Source: Diplodia intermedia (taxonomy: Eukaryota > Ascomycota > Dothideomycetes > Botryosphaeriales > Botryosphaeriaceae). Taken from it: a stretch of 64,000 bases of DNA. Under the pieces are notes generated by a model, which was given only the letters and a program-made list of their open reading frames with translations, made no database searches and had not been told where the DNA came from. Position 1 is the stretch's first letter. Each line of letters starts with the position of its first letter. The DNA is taken from contig JAKEKT010000051.1 in the NCBI GenBank assembly GCA_021495925.1, positions 62,001-126,000 on the forward strand, in the 5' to 3' direction. This document shows positions 54,948 to 64,000 of this stretch, piece after piece. The position numbers and the translations under genes are program-made.

Positions 54948-57900
54948 ATGATCCAAATAGAAAGCGACGAGCCCCCCGAGCTTCCCGCTGCCTCGCCGAC
55001 CTTGTTGGCGTCACCCTCCTCCGGGGACCATCGCCCGCCTCTACCTCCTACCACCACACCCTCTCCCGGCCGTGCGTTTTCGCCCGCTGCATCCGCAACC
55101 GCCAGCGCCCGTGATGATCCCACCGTCACAGATGCCCTCCGTCTCCTGAACCGCTCGCCGCACCCGTACCACCGCCGCAGACAGCAATTGCGCGAACCGC
55201 AACAGAGCTCGCCCGCGTGGAGCAACTCATCCTCAGCAACCTCCTCGGACTACGAGAACGGCAATGCCAACGGCGACGGAAATGGCAAAGCCAACGGGCG
55301 TCAGCGCGCCGCGCCGACGTCGTACCCCTCGCAGGCGGCGTCGCGTAGCATGAGCGAGAGCGGCACCGAGGCCGACGACGAGGGTTACGGCTTCGTGAAG
55401 GCGCTGCCCGCGCCGCCCATCCGGCCGCACAAGGGACTGAGGGATGTGAAGGAAGTCGACGCGGCGAATGACTCGGGGTTTCTGACGCCGAGCGTGCTGG
55501 AGGAGGAGGGGCGGCGGTTGAGCGTCGCCACGGGATACTATTCTCAGAGGACGGGGAAGACTGGGATGGAGGAGACAATTGAGGACGAGAGAGTGAGGAG
55601 GGAGAGGGAGAGGTTCGCGAAGAAGAGAAGGGCGGAGATGCTGAGGAGGGGGTGTGAGGTTGCGCTGCTGGCGGCGATTGGGACCGTGGTGCTGCGCGGA
55701 GCCGTGGCGTGCAGGAGCCTAGATGCTTGGAGCAGAGGTAGGGTGGTCAATGGCTTCTCTGGGGAGGCACGCAAGCTCACCATTATTCCAGCAGAGCTGT
55801 CCGCTTACGTCGTCCTCTACGCACTGCTCTTCCTGCTTTACCCGCTCCGACTACTACTGCCCCCGTGTGCAAAATCGGAAGAGAAGAGGCCCCGACTACG
55901 GAAGCGGATCCACGTACCCGCTGCATTCGACCCGGCTCCGCTTCTCTACCCAGCAGCGATACCCATTTTTGTTTCTTTATCACTATACCCCAGCATGGAA
56001 AAGCTCCTGTTGCCAAATGTTGTCCTTGCGGCGTCCGCTCTTCCGCCGCTACTCATTCCTTCATACGGTCACGGGAACGGATACAGTATGGAACATTGGT
56101 TTGTTTCCATTATCCCTCTCATAATATCAGAGCATACCGACATCCCTTCAAACACTACGGCAGCCAAGCCGTATCTTTTGAAGGCACCGGCGGATCGCGT
56201 TGATTCGGAAACCATCGCCTCGCTTTTTGCGCTGCACCAAGCGCTTCTACCTCCGCTTTATTACCTCACGACAACAAGTCTTCTCCCCGCCGAACTGCAG
56301 CTGCTTTCTACAACACTTATCAACCTTCTCCTCTTCTCCACAAGCTCGCAGATGGCTATTCTCAAATCGATACTTTGGATCGGCGGAGTCTTGCTCTTTA
56401 TGTTCTGCGGTCATACCTTGAGATGGAACGTTGCGCTCGCGCGCATACCAAAATGGCGGTTTAGGCGAGCAGGGCGTATCATCAAAGCTCAACAAACTTT
56501 CCTAGGCATTTTGAACGAGGGTCTTCGGCCAGGGTCCTCGCGATCCAGAAGCAGAGGAGACTATGCTTCTGATAGCGATGCTGATGAAGACGGCATCCCT
56601 GACCATGTCTCAGATGACCTTAGGCTCAAGCCTGTGGAATCTGCACCCGGAACAATCCAGCACGCAGCGTCAGTTGGGACCAAGCTCGCTTTTGAGGCGT
56701 TCAGGGATGCAATACTCCCTTCTAGAGACACCAATCCGGCTACCCGGCGAGGGCGTAGACATACTTTATCGAGCATCGACCCAGGAAAAGATGCGTCGCG
56801 CTCTGCTCCTGGTAGAGCGAAGCGCAGGAAACAATCCTATGCACAGTCCTTTCTCGCTCTCACGCCTACGCAAGCTACCATGAGGAGATGGATGTATGCC
56901 GGATGGGTCTACGTCGCCATGGTGCTCCTCGTATTGGGACCAATCAGGGCTTATATTGGGAAGTTTGCGCTACATGGTCGAGAGCCATTTGGCTGGGCCA
57001 TTGGCTATCTTTTCGGCAACATTCGGGACGTCCGTTTCTTCGTCTTTGACTGGGGCCTTTCCAGCTGGATCAGCCTCCCTCCCCTGTCTGACTTTACCGC
57101 GAACGACCTTGCCGAACTCTCACGGGCAGAATTTATCCGCCAAGTCCTCTGTGGCGGTGCCGCTAACACACGCCTTCTCATCACGGGATATTGGGTGCTC
57201 ATCCTCATCCTTGGCATGGCAACTGTCCTTTCCCTCTCGACAACCGTTGAGGTCGACACACGCCGCAAGGTCTTTCACGGCATGATGGTCGCCATGTTAC
57301 TACCTACAATCTTCATCGACCCATGCTTCATTGCCCTCACCCTTGCTCTCGTACTCTCCGTCTTCTGCCTCCTCGACCTCATCCGCGCGGCGCAACTTCC
57401 ACCACTGTCGAAACCGCTCGCCTACTTCCTCACTCCCTACGTCGATGGCCGCGACCTGCGTGGCCCTGTCGTCGTCTCTCACATCTTCCTACTTATCGGC
57501 TGCGCAATTCCCCTGTGGCTCAGCCTCGCGGGTGTGCCGCGCGACGGGACCGACGGGGAGGAAGGGGGACCGTGGCGCGGCTGGGAGGTGCGGGGCCCGA
57601 GAGACGTCAGCATGGTGGCAGGTGTTGTGTGCGTCGGCATGGGCGACGCGGCCGCCAGTCTTATCGGCCGCCGCTGGGGCCGCCGAAAGTGGCCGTGGCT
57701 CGGCGGCAAGAGCCTCGAGGGTAGCGTCGCGTTCGCCGCCGCCGTGACCACGGGCCTTGTCTTCGCTAAGGCGTGGCTGCGCCTGGGCCAGTGGGACGGA
57801 GGGAGCAACGGTGCTGCCGCCGTCGCCACCGCAAGCCAGGAGGTGCGGCCGTTGTGGCCCGGTCTGCGGGATGTGCTGGGGTTGGTGAGGCCAGTAGATG

Positions 57901-58022
57901 TGAGCAAGGCGGCGTGCGCGGGCGCGGTTGCGAGCTTCATGGAAGCGGTATTGACGGGCGGGAATGATAACGTGGTGGTTCCGGTGGTGCTGTGGTTGGT
58001 GGTCAGGGGATTGGGAGTTTGA
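54948..58022 (+). CDS. SEC59: Dolichol kinase (SEC59)
   Basis: Intronless, 1,024 residues from the ATG at 54948. It makes dolichyl phosphate from dolichol and CTP in the ER membrane, needed for N-glycosylation, O-mannosylation and GPI anchors. Residues 1-220 are a Pro/Ser/Arg-rich cytosolic region ending in a basic stretch. About a dozen or more membrane segments follow, broken by a charged loop (about 535-640). The C-terminus carries the CTP-binding signature MGDAAASLIGRRWGRRKWPW, then LGGKSLEGSVAF, as in Sec59/DOLK. Earlier, EVDTRRKVFHGMMVAMLLPT matches the conserved histidine-containing block of polyprenol kinases. The protein is longer than yeast Sec59 (about 520 residues), mainly through the N-terminal region and extra loops. 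Confidence 0.92.
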   Translation: MIQIESDEPPELPAASPTLLASPSSGDHRPPLPPTTTPSPGRAFSPAASATASARDDPTVTDALRLLNRSPHPYHRRRQQLREPQQSSPAWSNSSSATSSDYENGNANGDGNGKANGRQRAAPTSYPSQAASRSMSESGTEADDEGYGFVKALPAPPIRPHKGLRDVKEVDAANDSGFLTPSVLEEEGRRLSVATGYYSQRTGKTGMEETIEDERVRRERERFAKKRRAEMLRRGCEVALLAAIGTVVLRGAVACRSLDAWSRGRVVNGFSGEARKLTIIPAELSAYVVLYALLFLLYPLRLLLPPCAKSEEKRPRLRKRIHVPAAFDPAPLLYPAAIPIFVSLSLYPSMEKLLLPNVVLAASALPPLLIPSYGHGNGYSMEHWFVSIIPLIISEHTDIPSNTTAAKPYLLKAPADRVDSETIASLFALHQALLPPLYYLTTTSLLPAELQLLSTTLINLLLFSTSSQMAILKSILWIGGVLLFMFCGHTLRWNVALARIPKWRFRRAGRIIKAQQTFLGILNEGLRPGSSRSRSRGDYASDSDADEDGIPDHVSDDLRLKPVESAPGTIQHAASVGTKLAFEAFRDAILPSRDTNPATRRGRRHTLSSIDPGKDASRSAPGRAKRRKQSYAQSFLALTPTQATMRRWMYAGWVYVAMVLLVLGPIRAYIGKFALHGREPFGWAIGYLFGNIRDVRFFVFDWGLSSWISLPPLSDFTANDLAELSRAEFIRQVLCGGAANTRLLITGYWVLILILGMATVLSLSTTVEVDTRRKVFHGMMVAMLLPTIFIDPCFIALTLALVLSVFCLLDLIRAAQLPPLSKPLAYFLTPYVDGRDLRGPVVVSHIFLLIGCAIPLWLSLAGVPRDGTDGEEGGPWRGWEVRGPRDVSMVAGVVCVGMGDAAASLIGRRWGRRKWPWLGGKSLEGSVAFAAAVTTGLVFAKAWLRLGQWDGGSNGAAAVATASQEVRPLWPGLRDVLGLVRPVDVSKAACAGAVASFMEAVLTGGNDNVVVPVVLWLVVRGLGV

Positions 58023-58696
58023 TTCGTAGAAGTAAGGCCAGCGAAAGAGCCAGCTGATGGAAAGCTAGTATATGCAGCCTATAATGTAGAATGTCTTCTT
58101 CCCTTTGCGTCCCTCTCATTGTGTGGGCCCTGCGACAGTAAATACGAAGAGGGAGTGGACGATCCGTAACGTGCGGTGTAGTCACGCAAACACAAGCGAT
58201 GCCACACCCGTGTTCGAGCACCCACAATACCAGGTAAGGCGTGAGCAAGAACAAGACCACTTGATATGTGCATAACATGCGGAAATTTGGGGGAGAGAGT
58301 TTATGGGAGGATTTTGCTAAGTGGCTGTCATTCGCCTTTTCGAGGATTAATAAGATACTGGCCTCTACTCTAAGTGGTTGCATTTTTGCTGTACATATCT
58401 CCTCGGTCGGCGCGATCCACCGGCACGTACACCGCGCTATGTTCTTTCGACGTGGGCAGGGGAAGCAAATACCTAGACTAAGGTGTAGGTTTCACCATCT
58501 TTCTTCGTAAATATTTCAAACAGATACTATGGAAATAGATGCGAGTTTCGACCCCATACAAACACGTCTAGCCATTGGATTTCACAGCATACGTAATCTA
58601 TAACCCTCTCTAGCACGATCTCACAGAAGTACTTGACGTGTCAGTGGATCGCATCGACTGAGGAGATATAGATACCCCTCACAAAGATCGACACGG
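58023..58696. other. Convergent 3' intergenic region
   Basis: 674 bases between the stops of converging genes, with AT-rich segments at 58270-58350 and 58500-58560. No gene was recognised. Confidence 0.45.
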
Positions 58697-59764
58697 TCAT
58701 AGTTTACTCTGCCCTCCACCGCCGCCACCGCCCCCGATGTAGCTCTGGCCTAACCGCAGCATGTCCACGGCTTCCCTGACCATGTCCTCGACAATCTCCC
58801 GGGCGGGCTTGACGTCGGCGATTACGGCGGCGACCTGGCCCATGAGGAAGGGCATGTCGACGTCCTTGCCCTCATCCATGTCCTTCTCGAACGGCACGAC
58901 GCCGGCGTCGGTCAGCGCCTTGATCTCCTGCGGGCGGGCCTCCCAATCGGCGATGTACTCGTTCATCTTGACGCGTAGCGGGCGGCCGCTGATGACCAGG
59001 GTGCGCAGCGTGTCCTGGAAGCTGGCGTCGACGACGGCCTGCTTGTGCAGGCGCGAGCAGCCGGCCTCGGCGCAGGCGACGAAGCGCGTGCCGACCCAGA
59101 CGCCCTGGGCGCCCTGCATGAGGCTCGAAGCAAGGCTGCGGCCGTCGCGGATGCCGCCGGCGGCGACGACTGTAGCCGGCTCGCCAGTCAGTGGCGAGCG
59201 GTAGTGCCGCGCGACGTCGACGACGGCCGGGATGAGGATTGAGTTGGCGATGTCACCGGTGTGGCCACCACCCTCGCCGCCCTGCGCACACACGACGTCC
59301 ACGCCGGCCTCGAGCGCCTTGATCGCGTGCTTGGGCGCGCCAACCATGTTCATCACCAGCACGCCCGCCGCGTGCAGGCGCTCGATGACACGCGCAGGCG
59401 GCACGCCCACCGCCGAGACGAACAGCTTTGCGCCATTGCGGATCGTCACGTCGACCAGCGCGTCCAGCTGGCCGCGCGTGTAGTCGTGGTTCGTCTTGCG
59501 CGCCGAACCACCCACCTGCGGCAATGCTAGGTCCACTCCGAAGGGTAGAGACGGGTCCGCCAGGTTCGCCTTCAGCTCGTCGATGATGGCCTGCAGCTGC
59601 GCCGGCGTGTACCCCAGCCCGCCGATTACCCCCAGCCCGCCGGCGTTCGACACCGCCGCCGCCAGCGGCCCGCCAGACGTGCGCGCCATGCCCGCCAGAA
59701 TGATGGGGTACTTGATTCCCAGGAGCTTGCACAGTGGCGTTTCGAGTGCGGGGGGTGGTGCCAT
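58697..59764 (-). CDS. Nitronate monooxygenase (2-nitropropane dioxygenase family)
   Basis: Intronless, 355 residues from the ATG at 59764; a longer frame exists upstream, but MAPPPALETPLCKLLGIKYP is the usual family start. An FMN-binding TIM barrel is indicated by YPIILAGMARTSGGPLAAAV, SNAGGLGVIGG, QGGEGGGHTGD (conserved His near the flavin), VVAAGGIRDGRSLASSLMQG and ALGAQGVWVGTRF-like strands. Members oxidise alkyl nitronates such as propionate 3-nitronate, a plant and fungal toxin, with oxygen. The protein ends in a poly-Gly stretch (YIGGGGGGGGQSKL). It has no visible targeting signal. Some family members act on other substrates, so the exact reaction is inferred. Confidence 0.9.
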   Translation of the reverse strand: MAPPPALETPLCKLLGIKYPIILAGMARTSGGPLAAAVSNAGGLGVIGGLGYTPAQLQAIIDELKANLADPSLPFGVDLALPQVGGSARKTNHDYTRGQLDALVDVTIRNGAKLFVSAVGVPPARVIERLHAAGVLVMNMVGAPKHAIKALEAGVDVVCAQGGEGGGHTGDIANSILIPAVVDVARHYRSPLTGEPATVVAAGGIRDGRSLASSLMQGAQGVWVGTRFVACAEAGCSRLHKQAVVDASFQDTLRTLVISGRPLRVKMNEYIADWEARPQEIKALTDAGVVPFEKDMDEGKDVDMPFLMGQVAAVIADVKPAREIVEDMVREAVDMLRLGQSYIGGGGGGGGQSKL

Positions 59765-60150
59765 GGTTGAGGTCGTGTGATGGATTACGTTGGGTGCAGG
59801 GAAATCCTCGAGGATTGTCAAGGTAGCACGGTGTCAATGGGTGTCAGATGAGAGTGAAGGCGAAGTGCGCTGCACGGAAGCCTATCTAGTCAGTCAGTCG
59901 GATTATTACTGTAGGAAAAATGGTGACCGGGGCTATCGGCTATCGTAAGGTCCGGATCGCCTATTTGCGGGGAAGCGTCGCGTCCGAGGTCTGTACACAC
60001 GTCACACGTGACATCAGCTTGCGTCAAAAGCCGCGGCTCTGCCAATTCTCAGGACTCCTTCACCATCGGGGCACGCGCGGGACTCTTTGGTAACAATAGT
60101 GCATCTTGTACCCAACAACCCAGACCTAGTGTACAGCAAGCAGAAATTCC
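59765..60150. promoter_or_regulatory. Intergenic region upstream of the nitronate monooxygenase
   Basis: 386 bases between two minus-strand genes, holding the monooxygenase promoter and the taxilin 3' end. No motif was recognised. Confidence 0.4.
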
Positions 60151-61722
60151 TTATGACTTCCTGACTCCGTTGACCTGTCCGTTCACCTTGCCGTTGGCTT
60201 TTCCATTGGCCATAGTCTGCGGAGGCGGCGGGGGCGGCGGAGGTCCGAAAACCTTTGCTTCTGGGCCGGGGCGCACATCAATTGCCTCCTCTTCGGTGTC
60301 CTCGTCGTACTCTTCACTGCCCTCCTCATCGTACTCGTCTTCGTCCAGGTATTCGCTCTCGGTACCTTCGTCGTCCGGGTCAAGGTCGTGCGGCGGCGCC
60401 TGGCCGCGGCCTTGGGCTTGCATACCGCGGCAAAGTTTCTCAAGGTTCTCGTTCTTTCGGCGCAGCTTTTCCATCTCCTGCTGTGTACGCGTCCGCTCCT
60501 CGGCCATCTCGAGAATGTTCTTATTCGTCGCCTCTTGTTTGCGCGTGAGCACGAGATTCTCCTTTTCCAGCCGCTTGGTCTTCTTGGACATTTCCTCCAT
60601 CTCGCGGCGAAAAGTCAGGAAGAGGTCGTTCGAATTGTTGAGCGTGTCCTCAACCTGGGGATCCGTCAATTTTGTCATCTATAAGAAGCATAGTGAACAG
60701 CGGCCAGACCCATAGGCGAGACATATGTAAACTCACCTGTTTGAATTTCTCCACGTAAATGTTGAGCTGGCTGCGGAGCTCTGCTTCAGTTTGAGAGAAG
60801 GTGGTGACTTGGCGAGTCAACTGGTTGGACTTGGACGACTCGACCTCCTGCGCTTTGCGTTGCTGATCGAGCTTGGCCTGGTGGTAAAGGATTTCGAGCT
60901 CCTTGACGCGTAACAGAGACTTGAACTGCTTCTCTCGGCATTCCCATTGGTCCAGGAAGGACTTGAACTTTTCCTCGAATCTGATCGCACCGGATTAATC
61001 GGCTGTAGCCACTGGCTGGCACGGGACGACACGTACAATCTATCCAAGTCTGTATCCATCGGCTGCGGTTCCGGGTTTTCCTTCGAGTTGATGACATCCT
61101 CAACGTCCAACACCATGCGCTCGAGGCGTTCGTGCAATTCCTCGCGGTGGCGGGACTCGGTCGCTTCGCGCTGCACATTTTCCTCCTAACAAACGGCAAT
61201 CAGCACTTGTGCGAGGCGCTTGCAAGCAGCGGCAGCGGCAGCGGCAGCGTAGCGTACCTTCAGCTTCTTGTTCTCCTTGGTGAGATCGCGCGACATCTTC
61301 TCCAGACGCTCCTTGAGAGTGGTCATCTTGTTCAGGTCGGTCTTGCCCGAGTCCTTCTCTTTTTGCAGCTGGTCAGCGCGCTTTTTGGCCTTGACGTGCT
61401 CGCGCTCCGTCCGCTTCATATCGGCAAACAAGGCCGTGTACCTCCTCCGCACCTCCTCGACCTTCTTCATCGGTGACTCGATTTGCGACAGCAGCTGCGA
61501 CAGCTCCCGGTTCGCCTTCTTGACCTCGCGCTCAATCTCGACATCCTGGTCCTTTTCTCCCGCAGCATCCAGCTCCAGTTGGGCAATCTTCGCGGCGATT
61601 TGTTCCGAGGCGTCTCTCGGGTCCGCTCCCTTCTTGCTCTTGCCCTTCTTGGGTGGCGGGCCCGCAGGCGCGGGCGGTGGTGCCGTCGAGGTCGCCATTG
61701 AAGGATGGGCCTCCTCCGTCAT
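60151..61722 (-). CDS. Taxilin-family coiled-coil protein
   Basis: Exons 61722-61258, 61185-61037, 60980-60737 and 60678-60151 give 461 residues. After a Pro/Lys-rich start (PPPKKGKSKKGADP), one long coiled coil runs from about 45 to 385, with blocks LSQLLSQIESPMKKVEEVRR, LKERLEKMSRDLTKENKKLK, REKQFKSLLRVKELEILYHQ and NDLFLTFRREMEEMSKKTKR. These match the taxilin family (myosin-like coiled coil). The tail is acidic (Glu/Asp/Tyr) with an eight-proline run. Animal taxilins bind syntaxins and act in vesicle traffic; the fungal role is not established. Intron 1 contains a (GGCAGC)n run at about 61228-61248. ATG 61722 and 61698 are both possible. The gene is divergent from CYM1. Confidence 0.9.
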
Positions 61723-62482
61723 GGTACGATTCGGCGGCAGAGGGTGCAGGGATGCCGCGTGCGGGAGCAGCGAGGCACACGGGCGGATTACGCTGGTGTG
61801 GCAGAGGTGGGTGCGCGCTCTGTGGGTTGAGGTGGCAGCGCAGCCACTGCTTAGAGCGCGCAGGACAGAGGACGGCAGGCGTCCTTTACATAGAAATGGG
61901 GCGGCCGCAGCTGCGGGAGGTGCTGCTGGCCGGCGTAGGATGGTTTGCGTAGGCGATCCGCAGAGAGCCGTCGGCAGGATGTGCCGTGTAGCTGAGACTG
62001 GGGCGGGCCGGGACTGGCGGCAGCACTGGCGGCAGCGGGGCTCGTGGGAGGGCGTCAGAGCTCGGGGGTTGGTGGTGACGGCGAGCGTAGAGCACCTTGG
62101 AGAGGCGGGCGAATGGTGCGGGTGGAGTGGAAGGATGGGCTTCGGCAGGCAATCTTCTGCCGTGACGGAGGCTTGCAGCACAGTCCCAAGCAGACGAGGC
62201 ATGCGCCTGCGCCTGCCGCCCACCAGCTCAGACAACCCTCAACACCCGCCCGCCGTGGCCCGTCGCAGACACATATGCCGCCGGCCATTCCTGCCCGCAC
62301 TGCCGTGCAGGTGGCCGACCCTCTGCCCGGTCCCTTCGCCGCGGTGCCTTGCCCGCACTTGCACACGCCGTGACTAAGCAGCTCGCTCGGCGGGACTGCG
62401 CGCAGTGGCGCCGACCATCATGAAGTCCGCGCCCGCCCTCGTCGTCATCGTCGCTCGTTTGCTCTTCACCACCGTCGTTGTC
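61723..62482. promoter_or_regulatory. Divergent promoter region, taxilin / CYM1
   Basis: 760 GC-rich bases between two divergent genes. It contains many overlapping open frames in both directions, none of them protein-like. No specific motif was assigned. Confidence 0.45.
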
Positions 62483-64000
62483 ATGTTGCGCGCTTCTTCA
62501 CGCCCGGCGCTGGCGGCCTCGCGCACCACTGCGCCCTTCCTACGCGCCTCTGCCGCCAGCCATGGCTCCGTCCGCGCTCTCGCCTCCGTGACGGATCTCA
62601 AGAAGTTCCCGGAGATCGGGTCGCATCTGCACGGCTTCACGCTGCGACGCGCCAAGCACGTCCCAGAGCTCGAACTGACGGCCATCCACCTGCAGCACGA
62701 CAAAACGGGCGCCGACTACCTGCATGTCGCCAGAGACGACTCGAACAATGTCTTCTCAATTGGCTTCAAGACCAATCCGCCCGACGATACCGGCGTCCCT
62801 CACATTCTTGAGCATACCACTCTGTGCGGAAGCGAGAGGTTTGTCGCCCGCCCTGCACTGGTGGCCGCTACTGATCCAGTCCAGATACCCTGTCCGCGAC
62901 CCTTTCTTCAAGATGCTGCCGCGCTCGCTGTCCAATTTCATGAATGCCTTCACCTCGTCAGACCACACCACCTATCCTTTCGCTACCACGAACCCGCAGG
63001 ATTTCAAGAACCTGATGTCGGTGTATCTGGATGCCACTCTGCACCCTCTCCTCAAGGCGAACGATTTCACTCAGGAAGGCTGGCGTATCGGCCCGGAAAA
63101 TCCCCTGGAGCCTGCGTCGAAAGACAACCAGCTGGCTTTCAAGGGTGTCGTTTACAACGAGATGAAAGGCCAGATGTCGGATGCAAGCTATTTGTACTAC
63201 ATCCGCTTCCAAGACCACCTATTCCCCGATATCAACAATTCAGGGGGTGACCCGCAAAAGATCACCGACTTGACCCACGAGCAGCTAAAAAAGTTCCACG
63301 CGGATCACTACCATCCGAGCAATGCCAAGGTCTTCACGTACGGCGACATCCCACTCGAAGAGCACCTGAAAGACATTGGAGCGTCGCTGGACAAGTTTGG
63401 CAAAATCCGTGTGGATACGGATATCAAGCTGCCAATTGCCCTTGACGGGCCGAAGAACGTCACCGAAAAGGGTCCCATTGACCCCCTGGTCCCGGCAGAT
63501 ATGCAATACAAGACCTCAACATCTTGGCTCATGGGCGACTCGTCTGACATCTTGGAGACGTTCTCCCTCGGACTCCTGTCATCTTTGCTGCTGGACGGGT
63601 ACGGCTCTCCTCTTTATCGAGGTCTGATCGAGGCAGGTCTTGGTCCGGATTGGAGCCCGAACACTGGGTATGATGGATCCGGAAAGGTCGGCATCTTTTC
63701 TATCGGCCTCAATGGCGTCAAGAAAGACGATGTACCCAAGGTCAAGGAGGCCATCTTCAGGACTCTGGCCGAAGCCAAGGAAAATGGCTTCAGTCAGACG
63801 AAGGTCGACGGCATTCTGCACCAATTGGAGATTTCTCTCAAGCACAAGACCGCTCATTTCGGCATGGGCCTCATGCAGCGCCTCAAACCTGGCTGGTTCA
63901 ATGGCGTCGACCCCTTCGATGCTCTTGCGTGGAATGAAGTAGTCGACGCCTTCAAGGCTGAGTACGCCAAAGGTTCCTACCTAGAAGGCTTGCTAGAGAA
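62483..64000 (+). CDS. CYM1: Mitochondrial presequence protease CYM1 (PITRM1/PreP), 5' part
   Basis: Exon 1 62483-62838 and exon 2 from 62885, running open to the window edge (about 490 residues seen of an expected 1,000). The ATG at 62483 starts a typical matrix presequence (MLRASSRPALAASRTTAPFL); an in-frame ATG at 62420 would add a hydrophobic stretch and seems less likely. The mature part has GVPHILEHTTLCGSE with the inverted zinc motif H-x-x-E-H, joined by the 46-base intron to RYPVRDPFFKMLPRSLSNFM. FKGVVYNEMKGQMSD and HPSNAKVFTYGD follow. The enzyme degrades cleaved presequences and small peptides in the matrix. The acceptor used is the second of two closely spaced CAGs (62884); the first would break the frame. 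Confidence 0.94.

Noticed and set aside
1..64000. tRNA, rRNA, CRISPR or insertion-sequence features
   Set aside because: Scanned for tRNA T-loop words, regularly spaced repeats and transposase-like proteins; none was convincing, and a eukaryotic nuclear region is not expected to carry CRISPR arrays.

Overview
The window is nuclear DNA of a filamentous ascomycete (Pezizomycotina; Dothideomycetes is a reasonable but weak guess). The evidence is GC-rich DNA, mono-cistronic genes on both strands, very short introns (mostly about 45-65 bases, GTRAGT donors, CTRAY branch points, CAG/TAG acceptors), serine/proline-rich disordered tails, and gene families typical of moulds. There is no rRNA, tRNA, CRISPR array, bacterial operon or intact transposon. 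Most genes are conserved housekeeping genes, and intron boundaries were read from the sequence by requiring frame continuity and family similarity.

Left part (1-11.3 kb): the 5' end of a geranylgeranyltransferase I beta subunit (-), an F-BAR/DEP/RhoGAP protein (+), a low-complexity Lys/Ala/Thr-rich and Gly-rich protein (-), a conserved membrane protein of unknown function (-) and the U3 snoRNP WD40 protein UTP13 (+).

Core of interest (11.6-17.2 kb): three adjacent genes form a compact mycosporine-type UV-sunscreen cluster. They are an ATP-grasp ligase (mysC-like, -), an O-methyltransferase (mysB-like, -) and, divergent from these across a 1.1 kb shared promoter, a sugar-phosphate cyclase of the desmethyl-4-deoxygadusol synthase type (mysA-like, +). 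Together they would convert sedoheptulose 7-phosphate to 4-deoxygadusol and then couple an amino compound to it. The cluster sits between housekeeping genes (UTP13 and a kinesin-7). The ligase carries an N-terminal membrane anchor.

Middle (18-40.6 kb): a KipA/Tea2-type kinesin, a fucosyltransferase-like type II membrane glycosyltransferase, the NatB auxiliary subunit NAA25/MDM20, a four-exon twin-CX9C protein (COX23), a putative 2-oxoglutarate/Fe(II) oxygenase, a polyQ RING-finger protein, and a divergent pair linked to shikimate chemistry (a dehydroshikimate dehydratase-like TIM barrel and DAHP synthase).

Right part (41-64 kb): a 2.4 kb gene-poor stretch, a possible orphan gene, the small LYR assembly factor SDHAF1/Sdh6, a small heat-shock protein with a heat-shock element and TATA box, RPB11, the purine enzyme ADE16/17, M1 aminopeptidase APE2, dolichol kinase SEC59, a nitronate monooxygenase, taxilin, and the 5' part of the mitochondrial presequence protease CYM1.

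Several of the smallest genes (COX23, SDHAF1, RPB11, the 5' micro-exons of ADE16/17) are split into exons too short to show as open reading frames and were assembled by joining exons across splice sites.
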